Source of the DNA: Roseivivax marinus
GTDB lineage: Bacteria; Pseudomonadota; Alphaproteobacteria; Rhodobacterales; Rhodobacteraceae
Reading direction: 5' to 3'
Assembly: GCF_900109705.1 (NCBI RefSeq)
Contig: NZ_FOAI01000002.1
Span: 186,001-250,000, forward strand
DNA length: 64,000 bases
Shown here: in pieces, positions 51,092 through 59,004 of the stretch
Position numbering within the stretch: position 1 is the first letter of the stretch
Layout: each line of letters opens with the position of its first letter
Translations under genes and position numbers: made by a program
The notes under the pieces: model-generated
The model's input: the letters and a program-made list of their open reading frames with translations, nothing else
What the model was told of the DNA's origin: nothing
Database searches by the model: none

Positions 51092-51288
51092 GGTTCATCT
51101 CCAATAGGACCCGGTCCTCGCAAGAACCGACCAGTGCTGTCAGAGACGTTACCGTCGCTACGTAACCGTGGGGCGGACCCATGGGACAGAGGCGCGTGCG
51201 TTGGCGTCTGGTAAGACGCATATGCGCCCGGATGCGAGTCGCATCAAGACGGTATCTGCATCGGATTTTCGATTTTTCCCCGTCGCCG
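51092..51288 (-). promoter_or_regulatory. Structured leader/promoter region of the decarboxylase gene
   Basis: No gene. It contains a dyad around ACGTTAC/GTAACCGT (about 51146-51170) and a 15-bp perfect inverted repeat GATGCGA-G-TCGCATC (51231-51245). An alphaproteobacterial RNA element (the speF leader, Rfam) is known ahead of ornithine decarboxylase genes and could lie here, but I could not recognise its consensus by eye. Confidence 0.4.
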
Positions 51289-51483
51289 TCAGGCGTTGTC
51301 GCGCAGACACATCTCGGGCGATTTCCGGGGCAGTCCGGTGGTCTTGGCCCCGCACTGGACACAGGTCCACGTGCTTTCCGTGTCACTGGTCCGGTATTCG
51401 CGCCACCGGCAGGCGCGCGTCGCGCGGTTGCCGAAGAAGAACATGAGCGCGAAGGCGATGATGAATCCGATGACGACGATCAT
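51289..51483 (-). CDS. Small membrane protein with zinc-ribbon-like tail
   Basis: A 64-residue protein. A hydrophobic helix at the N-terminus (IVVIGFIIAFALMFFFGN) is followed by a basic stretch and TWTCVQCGAKTTGLPRKSPEMC. The Cys-x-x-Cys and the later Cys may bind zinc. I do not recognise the family. GAGGTT about 6 nt before the ATG at 51483 and normal codon use support it as a real gene. Confidence 0.65.
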   Translation of the reverse strand: MIVVIGFIIAFALMFFFGNRATRACRWREYRTSDTESTWTCVQCGAKTTGLPRKSPEMCLRDNA

Positions 51484-51503
51484 GGAACCTCAACGCATAA
51501 GGC

Positions 51504-51535
51504 GCCCCGCCCGATCCCAGATCGGCAGGCGGGGC
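51504..51535 (-). terminator. Hairpin after the 55-residue gene
   Basis: GCCCCGCC pairs with GGCGGGGC, enclosing an inner CGAT/ATCG stem. It lies 13 bp past the stop of the minus-strand gene at 51548. No clear U-run follows. Confidence 0.5.
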
Positions 51536-51547
51536 GAACGGCGGCGC

Positions 51548-51715
51548 TCAGGCCGCGTCGAAGTAGGCCGGCGCGCCTTGCGGAGCATTTGCGTCCGCGT
51601 CCTTGTCGGACGTCACGACGCGCGGAGCCGGCGTGTAGTAGGAGAGCTGGTCTGCGAGAATGGCGAGCGCCTGTTCGGGGCGCGTGGCGGGAGCTTTCGC
51701 GGAAGTCTCGGTCAT
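51548..51715 (-). CDS. Small hypothetical protein (55 residues)
   Basis: A 55-codon frame: MTETSAKAPATRPEQALAIL, then ADQLSYYTPAPRVV and an Asp/Ala-rich tail. It has AGAGG 9 nt before the ATG and ends just before a hairpin, and the Tyr-Tyr-Thr-Pro segment looks conserved in style. I do not recognise the family. It lies alone between the sdh operon and the 64-residue gene. Confidence 0.55.
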   Translation of the reverse strand: MTETSAKAPATRPEQALAILADQLSYYTPAPRVVTSDKDADANAPQGAPAYFDAA

Positions 51716-51849
51716 TTCGGGTGCCTCTAGCTGCGGTTTGCTGTGGCCCCTCCCTGACGCGTTAGATGATGCCGCAATGCAGCATTGTCACCCCCGGAAC
51801 AGTGCAACCGTGCCATGAAGCAGGCGCAAAGCGACGCAGGGTCACAATG

Positions 51850-51885
51850 AAAAAGGCGGCACCCTCGCGGATGCCGCCCCTTTTT
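51850..51885 (-). terminator. sdh operon terminator
   Basis: AAAAAGG-CGGCA pairs with TGCCG-CCCCTTTTT around CCCTCGCGGA, with A/T runs at both ends; it lies 23 bp after the sdhB stop. It is likely to work in both directions. Confidence 0.85.
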
Positions 51886-51907
51886 CTCGTGGTTCAGGTC
51901 GCGTCGC

Positions 51908-52687
51908 TCAGACGGTGCGCTCGACCATGGTCTTTTTGATCTCTGCGATGGCCTTGGCCGGGTTCAGACCCTTCGGACAGGTCTTGGCGCAGTTCATGAT
52001 CGTGTGGCAGCGATACAGCTTGAACGGATCCTCGAGGTCGTCCAGCCGCTCGCCCGTTGCCTCGTCGCGGCTGTCGATGATCCAGCGATAGGCATGAAGC
52101 AGCGCGGCGGGCCCGAGATAACGGTCACCGTTCCACCAGTAGGACGGGCACGCGGTCGAGCAGCAAGCGCACATCACGCATTCGTAGAGGCCATCGAGCT
52201 TCTCGCGGTCCTCGATGGACTGCTTCCACTCCTTCGCCGGCCGCGGCGTCTCGGTTTCCAGCCAGGGGTGGATCGAGGCGTGCTGCGCGTAGAAGTGCGT
52301 GAGGTCGGGGATGAGGTCCTTGACCACCGGCATGTGCGGCAGCGGGTAGATCTTCACGTCGCCCTTGATCTCGTCCATGCCGTAGATGCAGGCGAGCGTG
52401 TTGATGCCGTCGATGTTCATGGCACACGAGCCGCAGATGCCCTCGCGGCACGACCGGCGGAAGGTCAGCGTCGGGTCGATCTCGTTCTTGATCTTGATAA
52501 GCGCATCCAGAACCATCGGCCCGCATGTGTCCATGTCGACGAAGTAGGTGTCGACGCGGGGGTTCTCGCCGTCGTCCGGCGACCAGCGGTAGACCTGGAA
52601 CTTGCGCAGGTTCTTCGCGCCCTCCGGCTTGGGCCACGTCTTGCCGGTGCGCATTTGCGAATTCTTGGGCAGGGTCAGTTGGACCAT
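51908..52687 (-). CDS. sdhB: Succinate dehydrogenase iron-sulphur subunit
   Basis: A 259-residue SdhB that carries three Fe-S clusters of complex II. The [2Fe-2S] cysteines are in [18 protein letters not shown] near residue 80. The [4Fe-4S] and [3Fe-4S] cysteines are in [18 protein letters not shown] near residue 170 and [15 protein letters not shown] near residue 235. It passes electrons from SdhA FAD to ubiquinone. The ATG at 52687 is chosen because it directly follows GGGAGG; the frame to 52771 would run into the preceding gene. A lipoprotein gene separates it from sdhA. Confidence 0.97.
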   Translation of the reverse strand: MVQLTLPKNSQMRTGKTWPKPEGAKNLRKFQVYRWSPDDGENPRVDTYFVDMDTCGPMVLDALIKIKNEIDPTLTFRRSCREGICGSCAMNIDGINTLACIYGMDEIKGDVKIYPLPHMPVVKDLIPDLTHFYAQHASIHPWLETETPRPAKEWKQSIEDREKLDGLYECVMCACCSTACPSYWWNGDRYLGPAALLHAYRWIIDSRDEATGERLDDLEDPFKLYRCHTIMNCAKTCPKGLNPAKAIAEIKKTMVERTV

Positions 52688-52688
52688 A

Positions 52689-53012
52689 TCAGCCTCCCGT
52701 TCGGAGAAGGGCCGGCAGCCCTTCGGCTGCCAGACAGGTAAGCGTTTCCGGGCGTTGGACAATCTCTGCAACGATTTGCGCGGAGGAGGCCGTGGGCCCG
52801 GTGACCGAGTCGGCGGCGAGCGCGTAGATCTGCTGCGCGCTCGCGTTGTCGATGACGCAGCCGATGGCCGGCTCGACGGGGACGCCGGGATAACGCTCGA
52901 GCACGATCCGGTTCACCGTCGAGCGCGCGGCGTTCCGCGCGATCTGGTCCTGCGTCTGCGCCGTGCAGGCGCCGACGAGGAGCAGGGTAAGGCACGCCGC
53001 TTCGAGCCGCAT
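52689..53012 (-). CDS. Small predicted lipoprotein inside the sdh operon
   Basis: A 107-residue protein with a lipoprotein signal: [20 protein letters not shown], lipobox LVGAC with acylated Cys at residue 16. The rest has two Cys (IGCVIDN and LTCLAAEG) that could form a disulphide in the periplasm. I do not recognise the family. It starts at the ATG that overlaps the sdhA stop by one base (TGATG) and its stop is 1 bp from the sdhB ATG, so it is translated in the operon. A role in complex II assembly is only suggested by position. Confidence 0.75.
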   Translation of the reverse strand: MRLEAACLTLLLVGACTAQTQDQIARNAARSTVNRIVLERYPGVPVEPAIGCVIDNASAQQIYALAADSVTGPTASSAQIVAEIVQRPETLTCLAAEGLPALLRTGG

Positions 53013-54817
53013 CAGAACGTCCGCGCCTTGGGGGCGATCCGCTCGAGCTCGATCCCGCCCTGCTGCTGCTCGGTCAGCGGGTCGGTGATGACGGGGCGGT
53101 AGGTGAGATCGACCTTGGTGTCGTGCACGTGCGCGATCGTGTGCACACGCCACGCGTCGTCGTCCCGGTCGGGATGATCCTCGTGCGCGTGGGCGCCGCG
53201 GCTTTCCTTGCGGGCCTCGGCCCCCACGATGGTCGCCAGCGCGTTCGGCATGAGGTTCGTCAGTTCGAGGGTCTCCATCAGGTCGGAGTTCCACACGAGG
53301 CTGCGGTCGGTCACCTTGATGTCGTCGAGCTTCGCCGCGACAGCGCCCATCTTCTCGACACCTTCGGCCATGGTCTTGGCGGTGCGGAACACGGCCGCAT
53401 CCTCCTGCATGGTCTTCTGCATCTCGAGGCGCAGTTCCGCGGTGGGCACATTGCCCGAGGCATGGCGCAGGCTGTCGAAGCGATCGAGCGCCTTGTCCAC
53501 CTGGGCGATGTCCACCGTGCGCGGACGTGCGGCCCGGTCGATGGCCTCGGAGGCCCGGATTGCCGCGGCCCGGCCGAACACCACGAGGTCGATCAGCGAG
53601 TTGGAGCCGAGACGGTTCGCCCCGTGCACCGACGCGCACCCGGCCTCGCCCACGGCCATCAGGCCCGGCACGATGCGGTTGGGCTCGTCCTGGGTCGGGT
53701 TCAGAACCTCGCCCCAGTAGTTCGTCGGGATACCGCCCATGTTGTAGTGCACTGTCGGAAGGACCGGAATCGGCTCCTTCGTGACATCGACGCCGGCGAA
53801 GATGCGCGCCGATTCCGAGATACCCGGCAGGCGCAGCTGCAGCGCCTCCTTGGGGAGGTGCGACAGGTTCAGGTGGATGTGATCACCGTGCTCGCCGACG
53901 CCCCGGCCTTCGCGGATCTCCATGGTCATGGAACGCGAGACGTAGTCGCGCGGCGCGAGGTCCTTGTAGGTGGGCGCATAGCGCTCCATGAACCGCTCGC
54001 CCTCGGAGTTGGTGAGGTAGCCGCCTTCGCCCCGCGCGCCTTCCGTGATGAGGCAGCCCGCGCCGTAGATGCCGGTCGGGTGGAACTGCACGAATTCCAT
54101 GTCCTGAAGCGGCAGGCCCGCACGCGCCACCATGCCGCCGCCGTCACCCGTGCAGGTGTGTGCGGAGGTGGCCGAGAAATAGGCCCGGCCGTAGCCGCCG
54201 GTGGCCAGCACCACCGTCTTGGCGTTGAAGACGTGGATGGTGCCGTCGTCGAGCTTCCAGCACACGACACCGGTGCAGGCGCCGTCCTCGCTCATCATCA
54301 GGTCGATGGCGAAGTACTCGATGTAGAACTCGGCGTTGTTCTTCAGCGACTGACCGTAGAGCGTGTGCAGGATCGCGTGGCCGGTCCGGTCCGCGGCGGC
54401 GCAGGTGCGCTGCACCGGGGGACCCTCACCGAACTCGGTGGTGTGGCCGCCGAACGGGCGCTGGTAGATCTTGCCTTCCTCGGTGCGCGAGAACGGCACG
54501 CCGTAATGCTCGAGCTCGTAGACCGCCTCGGGGGCGTGCCGCGCGAGGTATTCCATCGCGTCGGTGTCGCCCAGCCAGTCCGACCCCTTCACGGTGTCGT
54601 ACATGTGCCACTGCCAGTGGTCCGGGCCCATGTTCGACAGCGAAGCGGCGATGCCGCCCTGCGCCGCCACCGTGTGCGAGCGGGTCGGGAAGACCTTGGT
54701 CACGCAGGCGGTCTTGAGCCCCTGCTCGGCCATGCCGAGCGTCGCGCGAAGGCCGGAACCCCCGGCGCCCACCACCACGACGTCGTAGTCATGCGTCTCG
54801 TAGTCGTATGCTGCCAT
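53012..54817 (-). CDS. sdhA: Succinate dehydrogenase flavoprotein subunit
   Basis: A 601-residue SdhA that oxidises succinate to fumarate. FAD binding is in [18 protein letters not shown] near residues 12-29. The covalent-FAD His is in [14 protein letters not shown] near residue 47. The substrate-binding block [25 protein letters not shown] and [19 protein letters not shown] are invariant. The C-terminal [18 protein letters not shown] is also typical. It starts at ATG 54817, 15 bp after sdhD. Confidence 0.98.
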   Translation of the reverse strand: MAAYDYETHDYDVVVVGAGGSGLRATLGMAEQGLKTACVTKVFPTRSHTVAAQGGIAASLSNMGPDHWQWHMYDTVKGSDWLGDTDAMEYLARHAPEAVYELEHYGVPFSRTEEGKIYQRPFGGHTTEFGEGPPVQRTCAAADRTGHAILHTLYGQSLKNNAEFYIEYFAIDLMMSEDGACTGVVCWKLDDGTIHVFNAKTVVLATGGYGRAYFSATSAHTCTGDGGGMVARAGLPLQDMEFVQFHPTGIYGAGCLITEGARGEGGYLTNSEGERFMERYAPTYKDLAPRDYVSRSMTMEIREGRGVGEHGDHIHLNLSHLPKEALQLRLPGISESARIFAGVDVTKEPIPVLPTVHYNMGGIPTNYWGEVLNPTQDEPNRIVPGLMAVGEAGCASVHGANRLGSNSLIDLVVFGRAAAIRASEAIDRAARPRTVDIAQVDKALDRFDSLRHASGNVPTAELRLEMQKTMQEDAAVFRTAKTMAEGVEKMGAVAAKLDDIKVTDRSLVWNSDLMETLELTNLMPNALATIVGAEARKESRGAHAHEDHPDRDDDAWRVHTIAHVHDTKVDLTYRPVITDPLTEQQQGGIELERIAPKARTF

Positions 54818-54832
54818 GTCGTCTTGCCTTGT

Positions 54833-55204
54833 TCAGAGCGCCAGCCGCACGACGGCATAGATGCCGAACGCCGCGGCGGCGTAGGAAATGCAGGTCATCA
54901 GGAGGATGAGGATCTTCTCGGCCAGCCCGTGAACGTAGTCCTCGATCAGCACCTGGACGCCGTCGGCGAAGTGGAACCAGCTGACAAGGATCGTCAGTGC
55001 GGCCACCACGGCCGGGAACGGACGGGCGTAGAAGGCTGTGACCTCCTCGTAGCTCGAACCCAGGATCGGCCCGAACGTGAAGATGAACAGCGGGATGAGG
55101 AAGAACAGCGCGACGGACTGCACGCGGGTGCGCCAGAAGTGCTGGGTGCCGGACTTCGCGCTGCCGAGGCCGGTGGCGCGCTTGCGGTCGGTAAGAAAGG
55201 CCAT
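54833..55204 (-). CDS. sdhD: Succinate dehydrogenase membrane anchor subunit
   Basis: A 123-residue anchor with three membrane helices (about 30-50, 63-85, 95-120). The haem/quinone residues are in SWFHFADGVQVLIEDYVHG: the His and the Asp-Tyr pair are the family signature. With SdhC it anchors complex II in the inner membrane and binds haem b. It begins 12 bp after sdhC. Confidence 0.93.
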   Translation of the reverse strand: MAFLTDRKRATGLGSAKSGTQHFWRTRVQSVALFFLIPLFIFTFGPILGSSYEEVTAFYARPFPAVVAALTILVSWFHFADGVQVLIEDYVHGLAEKILILLMTCISYAAAAFGIYAVVRLAL

Positions 55205-55216
55205 GTGCGCGCTCCT

Positions 55217-55600
55217 TCAGACGATGAGGGCAGTAAGGACGGTGAGGACGGCGGCGCCGATCAGGCAGGCCCAGCCGAGCTTCTCGGCGAACTCGATTTC
55301 CATGCCCCAGGCGGTGTCCCAGACGAGGTGACGCACGCCCGCGAGGAAATGGTACCAGAGGCCCAGAAGCGACAGGAACATTACGATGTCGCCGAACCAG
55401 CTGGTGATGAAGCCGTTCGCCGTCTCGAACGCCTCGGGGCCGACCGAGGCCGCCACGAACCACCACACGATCATCAGCATCGCCACGATCAGCGCATTGC
55501 CGGTGATACGGGTCAGGATCGAGGTGATCGAGGTCAGTTGCGGGCGATAGACCTGGAGGTGGGGTGAGAGCGGGCGATTGCCGCGGTTCACGTCTGCCAT
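55217..55600 (-). CDS. sdhC: Succinate dehydrogenase cytochrome b556 subunit
   Basis: A 127-residue SdhC. The start NRGNRPLSPHLQVYRPQLTS followed by ITSILTRITGNAL is the conserved opening, and the haem-binding His lies in YHFLAGVRHLVWD near residue 85. Three membrane helices are visible. It is the first gene of sdhC-sdhD-sdhA-lipoprotein-sdhB. AAGGACG is the ribosome site, and a large dyad operator-like element lies 116-148 bp upstream of the ATG. Confidence 0.95.
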   Translation of the reverse strand: MADVNRGNRPLSPHLQVYRPQLTSITSILTRITGNALIVAMLMIVWWFVAASVGPEAFETANGFITSWFGDIVMFLSLLGLWYHFLAGVRHLVWDTAWGMEIEFAEKLGWACLIGAAVLTVLTALIV

Positions 55601-55715
55601 TGTGGACGTCCTTTCGCTTCCCTTGGCTGCGTTCTAATCGTTTTTGACGCGGTGTCACGGACCGACCGCTTGCAAGGGCGCGGTTTTTTGGCGCATTCGG
55701 GTCGATCCCGGCCTT

Positions 55716-55748
55716 GCGTGATCACACGGCAGCCACCTGTGATCACGC
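55716..55748 (-). promoter_or_regulatory. Operator-like double GTGATCAC element upstream of sdhC
   Basis: GCGTGATCACA and TGTGATCACGC form a perfect 11-bp inverted repeat with an 11-bp spacer. Each arm itself contains the palindrome GTGATCAC (55718-55725 and 55739-55746), with start-to-start distance 21 bp. The nearer box ends 117 bp before the sdhC ATG. The same two-box arrangement, also 21 bp apart, precedes sucC. Confidence 0.7.
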
Positions 55749-55762
55749 TGTTCGCGCTACCA

Positions 55763-56173
55763 TCAGACCAGCGACAGCACGGGGCCGAGAATCGCGAGAC
55801 CGCAGATTCCGGCGACCGTGCGCCACGGTGTGCGCGGCCCCACGCGCCTCTCCATCCCGTGCAGGACAAGGGTTGCCGTGCCGCAGCTCAGCCCCGTCAC
55901 CAGGGCCACGCCGAACAGCGCGAGCGACGCGCCCTGCCCGTGCGCCAGCAGCGCCAGAACCGCGATGCCCACGGCCGAAGCCGCCAGCGCGCCCGCCAGA
56001 ACCGTGTAGATCGCCCGCATCAGCGTGCGCAGCCCGTCGCTTTGCGGGGCATCCAGCGCCTCGAGCAGTTGCGCGTGGTAGCCCACCGGCACCGGTCCGG
56101 TCACGTAGATCGCCGCCAGCCGCAGCAGCCACGCGGCGGACAGGAGCAAAAGCGCGGTGGCAACCAGGGACAT
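55763..56173 (-). CDS. Unrecognised four-helix membrane protein
   Basis: A 136-residue protein with four hydrophobic segments (about 4-24, 50-72, 77-96 and 112-134). Polar segments are short: VPVGYHAQLLEALDAPQSDG between helices 1 and 2 and HGMERRVGPRTPWRT between 3 and 4. I do not recognise a family. It ends 163 bp before sdhC and starts 4 bp after the mesaconyl-CoA hydratase stop, so it belongs to the mch transcript. Confidence 0.7.
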   Translation of the reverse strand: MSLVATALLLLSAAWLLRLAAIYVTGPVPVGYHAQLLEALDAPQSDGLRTLMRAIYTVLAGALAASAVGIAVLALLAHGQGASLALFGVALVTGLSCGTATLVLHGMERRVGPRTPWRTVAGICGLAILGPVLSLV

Positions 56174-56177
56174 CCGC

Positions 56178-57230
56178 TCAGACCGGCATCAGGGCCCAGT
56201 AATCGAGGTCGAGCAGGACGCCGGGCAGGTACTTTCCGTCGTCGCCCTTCAGGTCCCCGACGCCGCCGTCCTTGGTGGCCACCAGCCGCAGGCGGATTGC
56301 GCCGACCCCGGGGCGGGCCGTCTCGGCGGTGTCCAGCACCTCGGACCACGCGCGCACGGTGTCGCCCGAGAAGGCGGGGTTGGCGTGCGCGCCGCCGTTC
56401 AGACCGACGATCATCTGTGCGTTGGCGAGCCCGTTGAACGACAGCGCGCGGGCCATCGAAATGACGTGACCGCCGTAGATCAGCCGCTTGCCATCCTCGC
56501 GCATGGTGCCGTCGAAATGGGTCTTGGAGGTGTTCTGCCAGAGCCGCGTCGCCATCATGTGCTCGGCTTCCTCGAGCGTCACGCCGTCCACATGGTCGAT
56601 GATCTCGCCCACCTGGTAGTCGCCGAGGCGATGCGGCTCTCCGGCAAGGCTGAAATCATAGTCGGCAAAGGTCAGCTCCGGCGGCACCGCGAGGTCGGAG
56701 GGGGCCAGCGCGCCCTTCAGTTCGGGGACCACGGTCTCGGGCGCCGGCGATCCCTCGTCGCGCTTCTTGACCATCACCCATCGCACGTACTCGATCACCA
56801 CCGCGTCGTTCTGGTCGAGCCCGCGGGTGCGGACCCAGACCACGCCGGTCTTGCCGTTGGAGTTCTGCTTGAGGCCAATCACTTCGGATTCCGAGCGCAG
56901 CGTATCGCCCGGGCGCGCCGGCCGACGCCACAGGCCCTCGGCATAGCCGAGATTCGCGCGGGCGTTCAGCGACACATCGGGCACGGTCTTGCCGAAGACC
57001 ACGTGGAACGCCAGCAGGTCGTCCAGCGGCGCCGCGCCCAGCCCGCAGGCCTGCGCGAAGAGATCCGAAGAGTGCAGCGCGTGCCGGGCCGGGTAGAGCG
57101 CGTGGTAGAGCGCCCGCTCGCCCGAGCCCACGGTGCGCGGCACGCCGTGCAGGATCACTTCCCCGACTGTGTAGTCCTCGAAGAACCGGCCCGGATTGGT
57201 TTTCGACGTGGCGCGCGGCGCGTCGGTCAT
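56178..57230 (-). CDS. mch: Mesaconyl-CoA hydratase (MaoC-like)
   Basis: A 350-residue two-hotdog-domain MaoC-like enzyme. It matches the mesaconyl-CoA hydratase of the ethylmalonyl-CoA pathway, which hydrates mesaconyl-CoA to beta-methylmalyl-CoA. The N-terminal FFEDYTVGEVILHGVPRTVG, GYAEGLWRRPARPGDTL and the C-terminal half with YGGHVISMARALSFNGLANA are visible; DLFAQACGLGAAPLDDLLAFHVVFGKT holds the catalytic region. The ATG at 57230 overlaps the DUF1737 stop by one base; a GTG at 57233 is less likely. The malyl-CoA thioesterase is nearby. Confidence 0.92.
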   Translation of the reverse strand: MTDAPRATSKTNPGRFFEDYTVGEVILHGVPRTVGSGERALYHALYPARHALHSSDLFAQACGLGAAPLDDLLAFHVVFGKTVPDVSLNARANLGYAEGLWRRPARPGDTLRSESEVIGLKQNSNGKTGVVWVRTRGLDQNDAVVIEYVRWVMVKKRDEGSPAPETVVPELKGALAPSDLAVPPELTFADYDFSLAGEPHRLGDYQVGEIIDHVDGVTLEEAEHMMATRLWQNTSKTHFDGTMREDGKRLIYGGHVISMARALSFNGLANAQMIVGLNGGAHANPAFSGDTVRAWSEVLDTAETARPGVGAIRLRLVATKDGGVGDLKGDDGKYLPGVLLDLDYWALMPV

Positions 57231-57433
57231 CACTGCTCTCCCAGCTTGAGATCGGGGGAATAGGTGCCGTCGACCTCCTTGGTGACGGCCTGCCCGCAGC
57301 GCATGACGCCATTGGCCTCGTCATAGGCATAGGTGGGATCGCCGTAGAGGTCCCACCCCTTCGACAGCGCCTCGGACACCTTGTGGCAGAAGGCCGATGT
57401 GTCGTCGGCGGACAGGAAACGGAAGAGTTTCAT
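57230..57433 (-). CDS. DUF1737 small protein
   Basis: A 67-residue DUF1737 protein: KLFRFLSADDTSAFCHKVSE, then ALSKGWDLYGDPTYAYD and MRCGQAVTKEV. The family is a short domain of unknown function, and this full copy lies between the mch and nnrU-type genes. Its stop overlaps the mch ATG by one base (TGATG), indicating translational coupling. Recurrence beside mch in Rhodobacteraceae would suggest a function in the ethylmalonyl-CoA pathway. Confidence 0.85.
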   Translation of the reverse strand: MKLFRFLSADDTSAFCHKVSEALSKGWDLYGDPTYAYDEANGVMRCGQAVTKEVDGTYSPDLKLGEQ

Positions 57434-57437
57434 CGAC

Positions 57438-57983
57438 TTACCCCGGGAATGGCCAGACGCCGAGCCAGGCGTGGATGCCGGTAATGATCGCGAACATCAC
57501 CAGCGTGATGATGACGAGAACCACGTCTTTCTTGGCGGGGCCCGGCTCGGGGCGGTCCCAGGTCGTGGTCTTGTTGATGACGATGACCTCGGCCACGGCC
57601 CAGGCCAGCATGCCGCCAAACAGGATGATCGAGGCAAGATCGCCGTTCACCAGCAGGTGCGCCACGGCCCATATCTTGACCGCCGTCAGCTGCGGGTGGC
57701 GCATCTTGCCGCGCAGGCGGCCGGTGGTGGCGCTCATGCCATAGACGAAGACCGCCAGGATCATCAGCAGGTTGTTGAGGTGGGTCAGGAACGCGGGCGG
57801 CGTCCAGACCGGCACGAAGGCTGCCCCGCGATAGCCTATGATGATGAGCACGAGGCCCAACAGCACCCCCGCGGCGACGGCGCCCTTTCCGGCATTGCCC
57901 ATGCGGGCGCGGGCGTCGGGCGCGAGGCGTGGAAACAGGTGCGCGCCCACCCAGAGGGCGAGGCCGAGAATGAGAAGGATCAT
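57438..57983 (-). CDS. NnrU family membrane protein
   Basis: A 181-residue inner-membrane protein of the NnrU family with five or six helices. HLFPRLAPDARARMGNAGKG, LTHLNNLLMILAVFVYGMSA and RHPQLTAVKIWAVAHLLVNGD are family blocks. NnrU proteins were named for a denitrification gene cluster, but members are widespread and some resemble methyltransferase-like membrane enzymes. The position between malyl-CoA thioesterase and DUF1737/mch is metabolic, so the denitrification link is doubtful here. It starts 3 bp after the malyl-CoA thioesterase stop. Confidence 0.88.
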   Translation of the reverse strand: MILLILGLALWVGAHLFPRLAPDARARMGNAGKGAVAAGVLLGLVLIIIGYRGAAFVPVWTPPAFLTHLNNLLMILAVFVYGMSATTGRLRGKMRHPQLTAVKIWAVAHLLVNGDLASIILFGGMLAWAVAEVIVINKTTTWDRPEPGPAKKDVVLVIITLVMFAIITGIHAWLGVWPFPG

Positions 57984-57986
57984 GGC

Positions 57987-58841
57987 TTACTCCGCTGCGA
58001 TCTGCCCTATCGCCTCGGCTTGTGCCAGAATCCGCCGTGCGGTGTCCACGTGAAGGTTCTCGACGATCTTGCCGTCGACGACCGCCACCCCCTGCCCGTC
58101 GGCCTGCGCGGCCTCGTAGGCGGCGATCTGGCGGCGGGCGAGGTCGATCTCGTCCTCCGAGGGGCCGAACTCGGCGTTCGCGGTGTCGATCTGCGCGGGA
58201 TGGATCAGCGTCTTGCCGTCGAAGCCCATGTCCCGCCCCTGCCGGCACTCGGCCGCGAGGCCCGCCTCGTCCTTGAAGGCGTTGTAGACGCCATCGACGA
58301 TGACCTTGCCGTGGGCCTTGGCCGCGATGACGCAATGGCCGAGGCCGGTCATGACCGCCACGCGGTCGGGCGTGGCGCGCCCGTTGAGTTCTTTCACGAG
58401 GTCGTTGGTGCCCATGACCATGCCGCCGAGCTGGCGGTGCGCGGCGATGGCCCGGGCCTCGAGCATCCCTAGCGGGGTCTCCATCATCGCCCAGACTGCG
58501 CGGTCGGTGCCGATCAGCCCGGCAAGCCGGTCGATCTGCTCTGGCCCTTCGACCTTGGGCAGCAGGACTGCGTCGCAAGCCATGTCCGCCACGGCGCGGG
58601 CGTCCGCGGTGCCCCAGATCGTATCGAGTCCGTTGATCCGCACGATGGTGAAGCGGTGACCGAAGCCGCCCTCGGCCAGCGCCGAGGCCAGCGTCTCGCG
58701 CGCGCTCTCTTTTTCTTCGGGCGACACCGCATCCTCGAGATCGAAGATGATTGCGTCCACCGGCAGGCTCTTGGCCTTCTCGATGGCGCGCACCTTGGAG
58801 CCGGGAATATAGAGGACGGAGCGGAACGGCTGGACGGTCAT
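57987..58841 (-). CDS. (3S)-Malyl-CoA thioesterase / CitE-like (Mcl2)
   Basis: A 284-residue CitE-like TIM-barrel enzyme. The start RSVLYIPGSKVRAIEKAKSL, Glu-Asp in IIFDLEDAVSPEEK near residue 35, Arg in TIVRINGLDT and ALLPKVEG are the Mg2+ and CoA motifs. At under 290 residues it fits Mcl2 of Rhodobacter, the (3S)-malyl-CoA thioesterase, better than the longer malyl-CoA lyase Mcl1 (about 318 residues). It would give malate plus CoA and so finish the ethylmalonyl-CoA route. It is first in the run to nnrU, DUF1737 and mch. Confidence 0.88.
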   Translation of the reverse strand: MTVQPFRSVLYIPGSKVRAIEKAKSLPVDAIIFDLEDAVSPEEKESARETLASALAEGGFGHRFTIVRINGLDTIWGTADARAVADMACDAVLLPKVEGPEQIDRLAGLIGTDRAVWAMMETPLGMLEARAIAAHRQLGGMVMGTNDLVKELNGRATPDRVAVMTGLGHCVIAAKAHGKVIVDGVYNAFKDEAGLAAECRQGRDMGFDGKTLIHPAQIDTANAEFGPSEDEIDLARRQIAAYEAAQADGQGVAVVDGKIVENLHVDTARRILAQAEAIGQIAAE

Positions 58842-59004
58842 CGGCACACCTCTGGGACGGGTCGGATCAAGTGCGAAACAAAGTTGCGCGATAAACGACA
58901 TTTCGTGCCGAAAAATTCAAGCGCAAAATGCCGCAACGCAGCGGAATCGTATGCGATGGTGCACGGACGGCAGCGCTGCGCGAGATTTCCGCGCGCCCTC
59001 CCCC

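Noticed and set aside
53879-53886. A further GTGATCAC inside sdhA
   Set aside because: Single box within coding sequence without a partner at 21 bp; expected by chance about once per window.
53123-55567. 814-codon plus-strand frame antisense to sdhA, sdhD and sdhC
   Set aside because: The opposite strand encodes canonical SDH subunits; no domain is seen on this strand.
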